Of a stretch of DNA of 64,000 nt, positions 26,133 through 34,831 are shown in pieces. Where the stretch lies: NCBI RefSeq assembly GCF_002277815.1, contig NZ_NKJI01000016.1, forward strand, positions 62,001 to 126,000, in the 5' to 3' direction. The position numbers and the translations under genes were made by a program. The notes below the pieces were generated by a model. It had not been told where the DNA came from, did no database searches, and worked only from the letters and a program-made list of their open reading frames with translations. This DNA comes from Pseudomonas sp. ERMR1:02 (lineage in GTDB: Bacteria > Pseudomonadota > Gammaproteobacteria > Pseudomonadales > Pseudomonadaceae). Positions within the stretch are counted from its first letter, which is position 1; each line of letters opens with the position of its first letter.

Positions 26133-27580
26133 CCACGTTGATGGTGCAGGGCACCACATCGGATGCCGGCAAAAGCACGCTGGTGACAGCATTGTGTCGC
26201 TGGGTCACGCGTCAGGGTGTGAGCGTGGTGCCATTCAAGCCGCAGAACATGGCGCTCAACAGCGCGGTGACGGCTGACGGTGGCGAGATCGGTCGCGCGC
26301 AAGCGGTGCAGGCTCAGGCCGCTTTTCTCGAACCGCACACCGACATGAACCCGGTGCTGCTCAAACCCAACAGCGACACCGGCGCCCAGGTGATCATTCA
26401 TGGCCGGGCCGTCACGACGATGAACGCCGTGGCCTATCACGACTACAAGGCCATCGCCATGCAAGCGGTGCTGGCCTCCCATGCCCGATTGAGCGCGACC
26501 TATCCACTGGTGATGGTCGAAGGTGCTGGTTCACCTGCCGAGATCAATCTGCGCGCCGGCGACATCGCCAACATGGGTTTCGCCGAAGCGGTGGATTGCC
26601 CGGTGGTGCTGATCGCCGACATCAACCGTGGCGGGGTGTTCGCCCACCTGGTGGGCACGCTGGAACTGCTATCGTCCAGCGAACAGGCGCGAGTCAAGGG
26701 CTTCATCATCAATCGTTTTCGCGGTGACATCGCCTTGTTGCAGCCGGGCCTGGACTGGCTGGAGCAACGCACCGGCAAACCGGTGATCGGCGTGTTGCCG
26801 TACGTGATGGACCTGCATCTGGAGGCCGAGGACGGTATCGATCAGCGCCAGGCCGACAAGGCCGAGCAGGTCCTGAAAGTGGTGGTGCCGGTGCTGCCGC
26901 GCATCAGCAACCACACCGATTTCGACCCGTTGCGCCTGCACCCGCAAGTGGACCTGCAATTTGTCGGCCCCGGCCAGGCGATTCCACCGGCCGACTTGAT
27001 CATTCTGCCTGGCTCGAAAAGCGTGCGCAGCGACCTGGCGTATCTGCGGGCCAATGGCTGGGAAAGCACCATCTCCCGACACCTGCGCTACGGCGGAAAA
27101 GTGCTGGGCATCTGCGGCGGCCTGCAGATGCTCGGTGAGCAGGTACATGATCCAATGGGGCTCGAAGGCGCACCGGGTTCCAGTGCCGGTTTGGGTTTAC
27201 TGGCGTTCGAAACGCAGCTCGAAGAAGAGAAGCAATTGCGCAATGTGCGCGGGCGTCTGATCCTTGATAATGCTGAAGTCAGCGGCTATGAAATCCACGC
27301 TGGCGTCACCACCGGACCGGCCCTGGAAAACGCCGCCGTGCAGCTCGATGACGGTCGTTGCGATGGCGCGCAAAGTGTCGATGGGCAGATTTTCGGCACC
27401 TACCTGCATGGCCTGTTCGAATCACCCGAGGCGTGCAGTGCGCTGTTGCGTTGGGCGGGTTTGCAGGATGTGCAGGAAGTGGATTACCACGGGTTGCGTG
27501 AGCGGGATATCGAGCGGTTGGCGGATCTGGTGGAAAAGCATTTGGATACCCGGCTGTTGCGCGAACTCTGTGGGATTTGA
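26129..27580 (+). CDS. cobQ: Cobyric acid synthase
   Basis: The 483-aa glutamine-dependent amidotransferase amidates carboxylates b, d, e and g of adenosylcobyrinate a,c-diamide. The N-terminal ATPase domain has QGTTSDAGKSTLVTALCRW; the C-terminal GATase has Cys in LGICGGLQMLGE near residue 333 and His in TYLHGLFESP. The start overlaps cobC (ATGA). A REPIN separates it from cobP, so distal genes may depend on readthrough or a separate promoter. Confidence 0.95.
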   Translation: MTTLMVQGTTSDAGKSTLVTALCRWVTRQGVSVVPFKPQNMALNSAVTADGGEIGRAQAVQAQAAFLEPHTDMNPVLLKPNSDTGAQVIIHGRAVTTMNAVAYHDYKAIAMQAVLASHARLSATYPLVMVEGAGSPAEINLRAGDIANMGFAEAVDCPVVLIADINRGGVFAHLVGTLELLSSSEQARVKGFIINRFRGDIALLQPGLDWLEQRTGKPVIGVLPYVMDLHLEAEDGIDQRQADKAEQVLKVVVPVLPRISNHTDFDPLRLHPQVDLQFVGPGQAIPPADLIILPGSKSVRSDLAYLRANGWESTISRHLRYGGKVLGICGGLQMLGEQVHDPMGLEGAPGSSAGLGLLAFETQLEEEKQLRNVRGRLILDNAEVSGYEIHAGVTTGPALENAAVQLDDGRCDGAQSVDGQIFGTYLHGLFESPEACSALLRWAGLQDVQEVDYHGLRERDIERLADLVEKHLDTRLLRELCGI

Positions 27581-27596
27581 GGTGGTTTTGAAACCG

Positions 27597-27693
27597 CCTT
27601 CGCGGGCAAGCCTCGCTCCTACAGGTTCAGTGTCGATCACACCCTGGTGGTTCGCCGTGCACCCGTAGGAGCGAGGCTTGCCCGCGAAGGCGG
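27597..27693. repeat. REPIN between cobQ and cobP
   Basis: Arms CCTTCGCGGGCAAGCCTCGC and the inverse at 27664-27690 with 41 bases between; the GAGGCTTGCCCGCGAAGG class. It interrupts the otherwise overlapping cob operon. Confidence 0.88.
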
Positions 27694-27727
27694 CGTTCGC
27701 CTCACCGCACATATGAAGGAATGAACC

Positions 27728-28249
27728 ATGCTCCAACTGATCCTCGGCGGCGCCCGCTCCGGCAAAAGTCGCCTGGCCGAAAAACTCGCGTCCGACAGCG
27801 GCCTGGCCGTGACCTACATCGCCACCAGCCAACCCCTGGACGGCGAAATGAACGACCGGGTCGCCCATCACCGCGCCCGTCGTCCGGCCGAATGGGCGTT
27901 GATCGAAGAACCCCTTGAACTGTCGCGCGTTCTGCGTGAAAACGCTCACGCCGATCATTGTCTGTTGGTGGACTGCCTGACCCTGTGGCTGACCAACCTG
28001 CTGATGCTCGAAGATGCCGAGCGCCTGAACGCCGAGCGCGATGCCTTGCTGGAGTGCCTGGCGTCGTTGCCAGGTGAAATCATTTTTGTCAGCAACGAGA
28101 CCGGAATGGGTGTCGTGCCGCTGGGCGAACTGACTCGCCGCTATGTCGATGAAGCCGGTTGGCTGCATCAAGCTCTGGCCGAGCGTTGTCAGCGAGTCGT
28201 CCTGACCGTCGCCGGCCTGCCCCTGACTTTGAAAGGAACTGCGTTATGA
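27728..28249 (+). CDS. cobP: Adenosylcobinamide kinase / adenosylcobinamide-phosphate guanylyltransferase
   Basis: The 173-aa bifunctional CobP/CobU enzyme phosphorylates adenosylcobinamide and then makes GDP-cobinamide. P-loop LILGGARSGKSRLAEKLA at the N-terminus and the HRARRPAEWALIEEP stretch with the guanylylated His are present. AAGGA lies six bases upstream of the ATG. It overlaps cobT by four bases. Confidence 0.94.
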   Translation: MLQLILGGARSGKSRLAEKLASDSGLAVTYIATSQPLDGEMNDRVAHHRARRPAEWALIEEPLELSRVLRENAHADHCLLVDCLTLWLTNLLMLEDAERLNAERDALLECLASLPGEIIFVSNETGMGVVPLGELTRRYVDEAGWLHQALAERCQRVVLTVAGLPLTLKGTAL

Positions 28250-29301
28250 CCCAATCCTGGTGGCTGAACCCGTGCAAACCGATCGACGCCCAGGCGGTTG
28301 AGCAGGCGCAAGCCCGTCAACAGCAATTGACCAAACCGGCCGGTTCTCTAGGTCGGCTCGAAGCGTTGGCAGTGCAACTGGCGGGATTGCAGGGGCAGGT
28401 CAAGCCAAGTCTTGCGCAGGTTTCGATCGTGATTTTTGCCGGAGATCACGGCGTGGTGGCCGAAGGTGTGTCGGCGTTTCCCCAGGAAGTCACGGGGCAA
28501 ATGCTGCACAACTTCGTCAACGGCGGCGCGGCGATCAGCGTGTTGGCGCGGCAGTTGGGGGCATCCCTGGAGGTGGTCGATCTCGGTACGGTTACGCCGT
28601 CGCTGAACCTGCCGGGGGTGCGTCATCTGAATGTCGGCCCGGGCACGGCGAATTTTGTGCAGGGTCCGGCGATGACCGTGGCTCAAGGCGAACTCGCGCT
28701 GCAAGCCGGTCGTGACAGCGTGCTGCGGGCGCAAGCGGCGGGTGCGCAGCTGTTCATCGGTGGCGAGATGGGCATCGGCAACACCACCGCCGCCAGTGCG
28801 CTGGCCTGTGCCTTGCTCGAATGCCCGGTGGTGCATCTGGCCGGGCCGGGCACCGGGTTGAACGCGGCGGGCGTCAGTCACAAGGCCGAGGTGATCGAGC
28901 GTGCATTGGCCTTGCATGGCGCTCAGCGTGGCGATGCGTTGCAAACGCTGTTCAACCTTGGCGGCTTTGAAATCGCAGCGTTGGTCGGCGCCTATCTGGC
29001 GTGCGCCCAGGAAGGTGTCGCCGTGCTGGTGGACGGATTCATTTGCAGCGTCGCGGCGTTGGTGGCGGTGCGCCTGAATCCAGAATGTCGGCAGTGGTTG
29101 TTGTTCGGTCATCGAGGTGCCGAACCAGGTCATCGTCATGTGCTGGAAACTCTGCACGCCGAGCCGTTGCTCGATCTCGGTTTGCGTCTGGGCGAGGGCA
29201 GCGGGGCGGCTCTGGCTGTGCCGTTGTTGCGCCTGGCCTGCGACCTGCACGGGCAGATGGCGACGTTTGCCGAAGCCGCGGTCGCGGATCGTCCGGCATG
29301 A
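28246..29301 (+). CDS. cobT: Nicotinate-nucleotide-dimethylbenzimidazole phosphoribosyltransferase
   Basis: The 351-aa CobT makes alpha-ribazole phosphate from DMB (BluB product) and nicotinate mononucleotide. Hallmarks: LTKPAGSLGRLEALAVQLAG near residues 28-47, FAGDHGVVAEGVSAFP, and GEMGIGNTTAASAL. The start at 28246 overlaps cobP (ATGA). The catalytic Glu of the family is expected near residue 317; the region PLLDLGLRLGEGSGAAL (Glu) is present. Confidence 0.95.
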   Translation: MTQSWWLNPCKPIDAQAVEQAQARQQQLTKPAGSLGRLEALAVQLAGLQGQVKPSLAQVSIVIFAGDHGVVAEGVSAFPQEVTGQMLHNFVNGGAAISVLARQLGASLEVVDLGTVTPSLNLPGVRHLNVGPGTANFVQGPAMTVAQGELALQAGRDSVLRAQAAGAQLFIGGEMGIGNTTAASALACALLECPVVHLAGPGTGLNAAGVSHKAEVIERALALHGAQRGDALQTLFNLGGFEIAALVGAYLACAQEGVAVLVDGFICSVAALVAVRLNPECRQWLLFGHRGAEPGHRHVLETLHAEPLLDLGLRLGEGSGAALAVPLLRLACDLHGQMATFAEAAVADRPA

Positions 29302-29873
29302 CCTTGCGTCTGGATCTGTTGCGCCACGGCGAAACCGAACTCGGTGGTGGCTTGCGCGGCAGCCTCGATGACGCGCTGACCGAAAAGGGTTGGCAGCAGA
29401 TGCGCACGGCAGTGATGGAGCAGGGACCGTGGGACCGTTTGGTCAGCTCGCCGTTGCAGCGTTGTGCGCGGTTCGCTGAAGAACTCGCCGCGCAATTGGG
29501 CTTGTCGGTGGAGTTCGATCAAAACCTGCAAGAACTGCACTTCGGCAGCTGGGAAGGGCAGAGCGCTGCAGCGCTGATGGAAACCGATGCCGACGCCCTT
29601 GGGTTGTTTTGGGCTGACCCTTACTCCTTCACCCCGCCGAAAGGTGAGCCGGTTGCTGACTTTTCAGCACGGGTGCTGGCGGCGATGGTGCGTTTGCAGG
29701 CGGCATACGCCGGCGAGCGGGTACTGTTGATCAGCCATGGTGGGGTCATGCGTTTGTTGCTGGCTCAGGCGCGGGGTCTGCCCCGTGAGCAGTTGCTCAA
29801 CGTCGAAGTCAGTCATGGCGCGATGTTCTCCCTATCGGTTGAATCTGACGGCTTGATAAGGGAAGTGCTCTGA
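29298..29873 (+). CDS. Histidine phosphatase, likely alpha-ribazole-phosphate phosphatase
   Basis: The 191-aa branch-1 histidine phosphatase has the phospho-acceptor motif LLRHGETELGG at residues 7-17 and the second catalytic His in LLISHGGVMRLLL. Position between cobT and cobS argues for removal of the 5' phosphate from alpha-ribazole phosphate or cobalamin phosphate (Salmonella CobC role). Start overlaps cobT (ATGA). Confidence 0.88.
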   Translation: MTLRLDLLRHGETELGGGLRGSLDDALTEKGWQQMRTAVMEQGPWDRLVSSPLQRCARFAEELAAQLGLSVEFDQNLQELHFGSWEGQSAAALMETDADALGLFWADPYSFTPPKGEPVADFSARVLAAMVRLQAAYAGERVLLISHGGVMRLLLAQARGLPREQLLNVEVSHGAMFSLSVESDGLIREVL

Positions 29874-29875
29874 CC

Positions 29876-30609
29876 ATGCTGCCGTTCTGGATCGCCTTGC
29901 AATTCCTGAGCAGCCTGCCGATTCGTCTGCGGGCATGCCGGCACCGGAGGAACTGGGGCGGTCGCTGCTGTTTTATCCGCTGGTGGGTTTGTTGTTCGGC
30001 GTGATTTTGTGGGCGCTCAACTGGCTATTGCTGGGGACACCGTTATTACTGCATGCCGCGCTGTTGCTGACGGTTTGGGTATTGCTCAGCGGTGCACTGC
30101 ACCTGGACGGCCTGGCCGATAGCGCCGATGCCTGGCTCGGCGGATTTGGTGACCGCGAACGTACGCTGACGATCATGAAAGACCCGCGCAGCGGGCCGAT
30201 TGCGGTGGTCACGCTGGTGCTGGTGTTGCTGCTGAAATTCGCCGCGTTGCTGGCGTTGATCGAGCGGCAACACACCATTGCGCTGATCATTGTTCCATTG
30301 ATCGGTCGCAGCGCGTTGCTTGGGTTGTTCCTGACTACACCGTATGTGCGTGCCGGTGGTTTGGGGCAGGCACTGGCCGATCATCTTCCGCGTTCGGCGG
30401 GCAAGCAGGTGCTGGCGATCAGTGCGTTGGCCTGTGTGCTGGTTGCTGGCCTCAGCGGTGTTTTTGCTGTGGTACTGGCCGTCCTGCTATTCGTCTGGCT
30501 AAGGCAAGTGATGCTGCGGCGATTGGGCGGGACGACGGGCGATACGGCGGGAGCGTTGCTGGAGTTGTTGGAGGTTGCAGTGCTCGTAGGGCTGGCGATA
30601 GCCCTGTAG
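29876..30609 (+). CDS. cobS: Adenosylcobinamide-GDP ribazoletransferase, apparent frameshift near codon 18
   Basis: The polytopic CobS joins GDP-cobinamide and alpha-ribazole, the last assembly step. GALHLDGLADSADAWLGG and DPRSGPIAVVTLVLVL are the family's metal-site motifs. From the natural start MLPFWIALQFLSSLPIRL the frame is lost at about 29930. Adding one base there (CC or GGGG in place of the C/GGG run) joins it to PAPEELGRSLLFYPLVGLLF and gives the normal 244 aa. The TAG stop lies within the head of a REPIN. Likely a sequencing or recent one-base deletion. Confidence 0.88.
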
Positions 30610-30707
30610 GAGCGAGCTCGCTCGCGATGGACGTCAACGATAACTCGCCCTGTTTGAATGATCGCGGTGCCCGGACGTTTTTCGCGAGCGAGCTCGCTCC
30701 TACAGGG
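30604..30707. repeat. REPIN overlapping the cobS stop
   Basis: Arms CTGTAGGAGCGAGCTCGCTC and its inverse ending at 30707 (GAGCGAGCTCGCTCGCGA class). The TAG of its GTAGGAG head is the cobS stop codon. Confidence 0.88.
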
Positions 30708-30738
30708 TTCGGTGTAACATAATTGCATTCAGTTAACC

Positions 30739-30754
30739 GCGGGTATATACACGC
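30739..30754. promoter_or_regulatory. Putative MarR-type operator at the marR start
   Basis: GCGGGTATATACACGC, one mismatch from the perfect palindrome found at 31184. It ends three bases before the regulator's start codon, so binding would block its own expression. Confidence 0.65.
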
Positions 30755-30757
30755 ACC

Positions 30758-31162
30758 ATGCTCGATTCTCAATGTTTATGTATCAACCTGCGTCGCGCCG
30801 CCCGTGGCGTCAGCAGACATTACGACGGCGCTCTCGACGGCTTCGGGATCAACGTTGCGCAGTATTCTTTACTGTGCAATCTGCAACGTCTGGATCAACC
30901 GAGCATTTCCACTCTGGCCGAGGCCATGGGTCTGGATCGCAGTACTCTTGGGCGCAACTTGCGAGTGCTGGAGGGCGAAGGCCTGGTGACGCTGGTTGAA
31001 GGCGAAGACATGCGCAATCGCATCGTCCGGCTGACCGAAGCCGGGGCCGAGCGATTGAAAGCAGCGTTGCCGGCCTGGGAAGCCGCGCAACAGCGATTGG
31101 TTGATCGCCTGGGTGCCGAAAAGCGGGAAACCTTATTGAAGTTGCTGGACGAACTGGCTTGA
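30758..31162 (+). CDS. MarR family transcriptional regulator
   Basis: The 134-aa winged-helix protein has the MarR fold: INVAQYSLLCNLQRLDQPSI, the recognition helix STLAEAMGLDRSTLGRNLRV near residues 51-70, and the wing LVEGEDMRNRIVRLTEAG. It binds DNA as a dimer and is usually released by a small phenolic or oxidative signal. Matching palindromes stand before it and before the next gene, an MFS transporter, so it probably represses both. The ligand is unknown. Confidence 0.88.
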   Translation: MLDSQCLCINLRRAARGVSRHYDGALDGFGINVAQYSLLCNLQRLDQPSISTLAEAMGLDRSTLGRNLRVLEGEGLVTLVEGEDMRNRIVRLTEAGAERLKAALPAWEAAQQRLVDRLGAEKRETLLKLLDELA

Positions 31163-31183
31163 TGCCGGTTTGTTCGATTTTAA

Positions 31184-31199
31184 GCGGGTATATACCCGC
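31184..31199. promoter_or_regulatory. Perfect palindromic operator before the MFS gene
   Basis: GCGGGTATATACCCGC, 16 bases, fully self-complementary, in the 52-base gap between marR and the transporter. Same core as the site at 30739. Confidence 0.72.
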
Positions 31200-31214
31200 G
31201 AGCGGAGAATAAGA

Positions 31215-32423
31215 ATGACATCGATGTGGCGTACATGCGGTTGGGTTTTGTTGGGAAGTGCGCTGATCCTGGCGTTGTCTCTGGGGGTGCGACATGGTTT
31301 CGGCTTGTTCCTGGCGCCGATGAGTGCCGAGTTCGGCTGGGGGCGTGGGGTCTTTGCCTTCGCCATCGCCCTGCAAAACCTGATCTGGGGCCTGGCGCAG
31401 CCGTTTACCGGCGCGCTGGCCGACCGCTTTGGCGCTGCGAAAGTGGTGCTCATCGGTGGTGTTCTGTATGCGCTGGGTCTGGTGTTCATGGGCTTGTCGG
31501 ATTCGGCGATGACTTTGTCCTTGAGTGCCGGCCTGCTGATCGGTCTCGGCCTGTCCGGTACTTCGTTTTCGGTGATCCTTGGCGTGGTCGGGCGGGCGGT
31601 GCCGCCGGAGAAACGCAGCATGGGCATGGGCATTGCCAGCGCCGCCGGTTCGTTCGGCCAGTTCGCCATGCTGCCCGGCACGCTGGGATTGATCGGCTGG
31701 CTCGGCTGGTCCGCGGCCCTGATGGCGCTGGGACTGCTGGTGGCGCTGATTGTGCCGCTGGTGAGCATGCTCAAGGACAAGCCATTGCCGGTGCTCGGCC
31801 ATGAGCAAACGTTGTCCGAAGCCCTGCGTGAAGCCTGTTCCCATTCGGGATTCTGGCTGCTGGCGTTTGGCTTTTTTGTCTGCGGTTTCCAGGTGGTGTT
31901 CATCGGTGTGCACTTGCCGGCGTATCTGGTGGATCAACATCTGCCGGCGACAGTCGGCACAACGGTGTTGGCGCTGATCGGCTTGTTCAACATCTTCGGC
32001 ACGTACACCGCGGGATGGCTGGGCGGGCGTATGTCCAAGCCCAAGTTACTCACCGGTCTGTATTTGCTGCGGGCTGTAGTGATTGCGCTGTTCCTGTGGG
32101 CCCCGGTGACCACGACAACCGCTTATCTGTTCGGCATGGCCATGGGCTTTCTGTGGCTGTCGACGGTGCCTTTGACCAACGGTACGGTCGCGACGTTGTT
32201 CGGCGTACGAAATCTGTCCATGCTCGGTGGGATTGTTTTCCTGTTCCACCAGTTAGGCTCGTTCCTCGGCGGCTGGTTGGGCGGGGTAGTGTACGACCGG
32301 ACCGGGAGTTATGACTTGATCTGGCAGGTCGCGATTCTGTTGAGCCTGATGGCCGCCGCCCTGAACTGGCCGGTGCGTGAACAGCCGGTGGCGCGCCTGC
32401 AAAGCCAAATGAGCGCGATATGA
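31215..32423 (+). CDS. MFS transporter
   Basis: The 402-aa 12-span major facilitator begins MTSMWRTCGWVLLGSALILA and has the loop 2-3 motif GALADRFGAAKVVLIGG. Its sequence resembles the OxlT/monocarboxylate-type MFS group (RHGFGLFLAPMSAEFGWGRG). Substrate unknown; control by the adjacent MarR protein suggests efflux or uptake of that regulator's ligand. The ATG has AGGAG-like GGAGAATAAGA upstream. It overlaps a 40-codon frame by four bases. Confidence 0.87.
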   Translation: MTSMWRTCGWVLLGSALILALSLGVRHGFGLFLAPMSAEFGWGRGVFAFAIALQNLIWGLAQPFTGALADRFGAAKVVLIGGVLYALGLVFMGLSDSAMTLSLSAGLLIGLGLSGTSFSVILGVVGRAVPPEKRSMGMGIASAAGSFGQFAMLPGTLGLIGWLGWSAALMALGLLVALIVPLVSMLKDKPLPVLGHEQTLSEALREACSHSGFWLLAFGFFVCGFQVVFIGVHLPAYLVDQHLPATVGTTVLALIGLFNIFGTYTAGWLGGRMSKPKLLTGLYLLRAVVIALFLWAPVTTTTAYLFGMAMGFLWLSTVPLTNGTVATLFGVRNLSMLGGIVFLFHQLGSFLGGWLGGVVYDRTGSYDLIWQVAILLSLMAAALNWPVREQPVARLQSQMSAI

Positions 32424-32542
32424 ACAGTCTCTGGCCGCGAATCACCGTCCTGGCTTTCGGTACCTTGCTGCTGGGTCTGGCATGGTGGGGCTGGCATCAA
32501 GGCGGGTTGGCCCTGATGCAGTTAGGTATGGGTGCTTGCTAG
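32420..32542 (+). CDS. Small single-span membrane protein
   Basis: A 40-codon frame starts in an ATGA overlap with the MFS gene and reads MNSLWPRITVLAFGTLLLGL then AWWGWHQGGLALMQLGMGAC. It has one hydrophobic span and a Trp-rich boundary. Translational coupling and composition argue that it is real and may accompany the transporter. The stop falls within the first unit of a 15-base tandem repeat. Confidence 0.55.
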   Translation: MNSLWPRITVLAFGTLLLGLAWWGWHQGGLALMQLGMGAC

Positions 32543-32575
32543 AGGGATGCTTGCTAGAGGGATGCTTGCTAGCAG
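32531..32575 (+). repeat. Three tandem 15-base units
   Basis: Unit GATGCTTGCTAGAGG repeated three times (first copy has GG at its head, third ends CAG). Each unit carries a TAG, and the first supplies the stop of the small membrane protein. Confidence 0.85.
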
Positions 32576-32630
32576 GATGTGAGGGCGAGTAACTTCCATT
32601 CCTGACAATTCCTCACAAGGAAGCACCGAT

Positions 32631-33197
32631 ATGCTGATGCGCTGGTTTGCAGTTCCCGCGTTACTGGTAGCGTTTACCGGATTGGCTCAAGCGGCAGAGT
32701 GCCCGGCGCTGTTGCAAGGCTCATTGCCCAAGTTGCGCGCCAATGAGTCCATCGATTTGTGCCAGCGCTTTGCCGGCAAGCCGTTGGTGGTAGTCAATAC
32801 CGCCAGCTTCTGTGGCTTCGCGCCGCAGTTCAAAAGCCTTGAGGCATTGAATCAGCGTTACAAGGATCAGGGGCTGGAGGTGATCGGTGTGCCTTCCAAC
32901 GACTTCAAGCAGGAGTCCAAGGATGGCGCCGAGACCGCCAAGGTCTGCTACGTGAACTACGGCGTGACCTTCACCATGACCGATCCGCAGAAGGTCCGCG
33001 GCGACGATGCCACGCATCTGTTCAAGGTTCTTGCCACACAGAGCAGCGCGCCGAAGTGGAATTTCTACAAGTACGTAGTCGATCGCCAGGGCAAGGTGAT
33101 CGCCAGTTTCTCCAGCTTGACCAAGCCTGATGATCCTGAGTTCATCACTGCGGTGGAGAAAGCCCTGGCATCCCCGCCGCTGGCTTCCGCACCATAA
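32631..33197 (+). CDS. Exported glutathione peroxidase family protein
   Basis: The 188-aa protein has a signal peptide (MLMRWFAVPALLVAFTGLAQ/AA) and the GPx fold: VVNTASFCGFAPQFKSLEAL with peroxidatic Cys near residue 59, VIGVPSNDFKQESKD and WNFYKYVVDRQGKVI. Cys replaces Sec as in most bacterial members, which usually take electrons from thioredoxin. It should reduce peroxides in the periplasm. AAGGAAG lies eight bases upstream of the ATG at 32631. Confidence 0.9.
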   Translation: MLMRWFAVPALLVAFTGLAQAAECPALLQGSLPKLRANESIDLCQRFAGKPLVVVNTASFCGFAPQFKSLEALNQRYKDQGLEVIGVPSNDFKQESKDGAETAKVCYVNYGVTFTMTDPQKVRGDDATHLFKVLATQSSAPKWNFYKYVVDRQGKVIASFSSLTKPDDPEFITAVEKALASPPLASAP

Positions 33198-33218
33198 TCC
33201 GAAACTAGTTAACCCCAT

Positions 33219-33305
33219 GTAGGAGCCGGCTTGCTGGCGAAGGCGGTGTATCAGGCACTGCATGATTGACTGGACTGCCGTCTTCGCCAGCAAGCCGGCT
33301 CCTAC
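33219..33305. repeat. REPIN
   Basis: GTAGGAGCCGGCTTGCTGGC and its perfect inverse ending at 33305. Class GAGCCGGCTTGCTGGCGA. Confidence 0.9.
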
Positions 33306-33318
33306 AGGGGGCGTCCAT

Positions 33319-33359
33319 AAAAAAAGCCCCGCCTCTGTATAAGAGCGCGGGGCTTTTTT
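33319..33359. terminator. Bidirectional terminator between gpx and fadL
   Basis: AAAAAAAGCCCCGC ... GCGGGGCTTTTTT, with A-run and T-run on opposite sides, serving both convergent genes. Confidence 0.87.
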
Positions 33360-33397
33360 GATTCCGGTGGCGAGCGGTTCAAGCTCGCCGGGAATCA

Positions 33398-34684
33398 TCA
33401 GAAGCGATAGGTTGCGCCGACGCCGAAACCGTTTGCACTGTTTTCGTACTTGGCGTTGTAGGACTGACCCAAAGCGTTAGCGCGGTTGACAGTGACAGAT
33501 TCTTCCTTGAGGTAGGAGTAAGCCACGTCAATGGTCCAGTCGTCGGTTGGGTTGAAGCCCGCACCGACACTGAAGATCGTCCGGTCGCCGGTAGGAATGC
33601 GTGGCGAACGATCAGTGTTGTTGGTCGGCGACTGGTCAAAGGTAAGACCGGTACGCAGTACCCACTGCTTGTTCAACTGGTAGGAAGTACCCACGGCGTA
33701 GGCCCAGGTGTCATGCCAGTTCTGGTCTTCCTTGATGGTGCCAACAATTTGTGGGGCGAGGGCACCACCGCTGGCTGCGGTTACGCCTTCGTTGTTGACG
33801 GTGATGTCTTTCAGGCGGCTCCAGCGAGTCCAGGTAGCACCGGCATAGAGTTTCCAGGCCTCGTTCATATCCTGAGTCACGGAAAGGTCATAGGACTCAG
33901 GTGTTTCGATCTTCAGCGAGGCATCGTAACGGTTGGATTTGAGTAGCTGAGGTGGCACGCCACCGCCGGCAGTCACCTCGGTGTGGCCGTCGAGCTTGTA
34001 GTTCACTTTCGAGTGATAGGTCAGGCCCACGCGAGTGGTGTCGGTGGCTTGCACCAGGACGCCGGCGTTCCAGCCCAAGGCCGTATCGTCGCCCTTGATC
34101 TGGATATTGTTGTCGCCAGTCCCGCGGACTGGGAGAGCAATGTCCGATTGCAGCTCGCCGGAAATCCGGTTGATGGTAGGGCCAAAACCGATCGATACTT
34201 TATCGTTGAAAGCGTAGCTGACGGTTGGCTGCAGAGTGACGACCTTGACTTCGCTCTTGCTGCCGAAAGCTCGGCCCTGAAAGCCGGTTTCGTAGTTGGT
34301 GATCAGCCCGAACGGAGCGTAGACACCAAACCCGATCGACCATTGATCGTCGAGTTTATTTGTATAGAAACCCATCGGTACCGAAGTGAACGGAACCATA
34401 TCGCCTTTGTTGGTTCCGCTTGAACGGCCACCGGTATCGCTGAGATCGGTCGAGGCGTCGATCACTGCGATACCGCCAGTGATTTGCTGGCCTTTGAGGC
34501 GAGACATGCCGGCAGGGTTGCCAAAAACTGTACTTGCATCATCGGCAGAAGAAGAACGCCCGGCGTAACCAGTCCCCATCCCGCTGATGCTTTGTTCGTT
34601 GAGGGCAAAGCCACTTGCGAAGATCTGGGTGGATGCCAAGGCAACGGCGAGGCTAATGGTGGTTTTGAGCATTACTTTTTTCAT
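33398..34684 (-). CDS. OmpP1/FadL family outer membrane transporter
   Basis: The 428-aa protein has a signal peptide (MKKVMLKTTISLAVALASTQ, cleavage near IFA/SG) followed by the FadL plug motif SGFALNEQSISGMGTGYAGR with the NPAG box (VFGNPAGMSRLKGQQ). It ends with an aromatic residue (GATYRF) as beta-barrel proteins do. It takes up long-chain fatty acids or other hydrophobic compounds. AGGAG lies eight bases before the ATG. Single gene with a terminator downstream. Confidence 0.92.
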   Translation of the reverse strand: MKKVMLKTTISLAVALASTQIFASGFALNEQSISGMGTGYAGRSSSADDASTVFGNPAGMSRLKGQQITGGIAVIDASTDLSDTGGRSSGTNKGDMVPFTSVPMGFYTNKLDDQWSIGFGVYAPFGLITNYETGFQGRAFGSKSEVKVVTLQPTVSYAFNDKVSIGFGPTINRISGELQSDIALPVRGTGDNNIQIKGDDTALGWNAGVLVQATDTTRVGLTYHSKVNYKLDGHTEVTAGGGVPPQLLKSNRYDASLKIETPESYDLSVTQDMNEAWKLYAGATWTRWSRLKDITVNNEGVTAASGGALAPQIVGTIKEDQNWHDTWAYAVGTSYQLNKQWVLRTGLTFDQSPTNNTDRSPRIPTGDRTIFSVGAGFNPTDDWTIDVAYSYLKEESVTVNRANALGQSYNAKYENSANGFGVGATYRF

Positions 34685-34831
34685 TATTAGAACTCCTGAT
34701 GATCACCGGGGCGAAAATTACCAACATTTTCGTCCCAGCGCCATAGGCTGTATCGCTTGATTTAGAGCGGTTTTGTAGGACAATCCGACCAGATTCGCGA
34801 CTCGTTGTGCGAACTTTGGATCCAGAGGCGA

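Noticed and set aside
27597..27693. Inverted repeats considered as CRISPR units or IS ends
   Set aside because: They are paired palindromes scattered singly across the window, without regular spacers or transposase genes; REPINs explain them.
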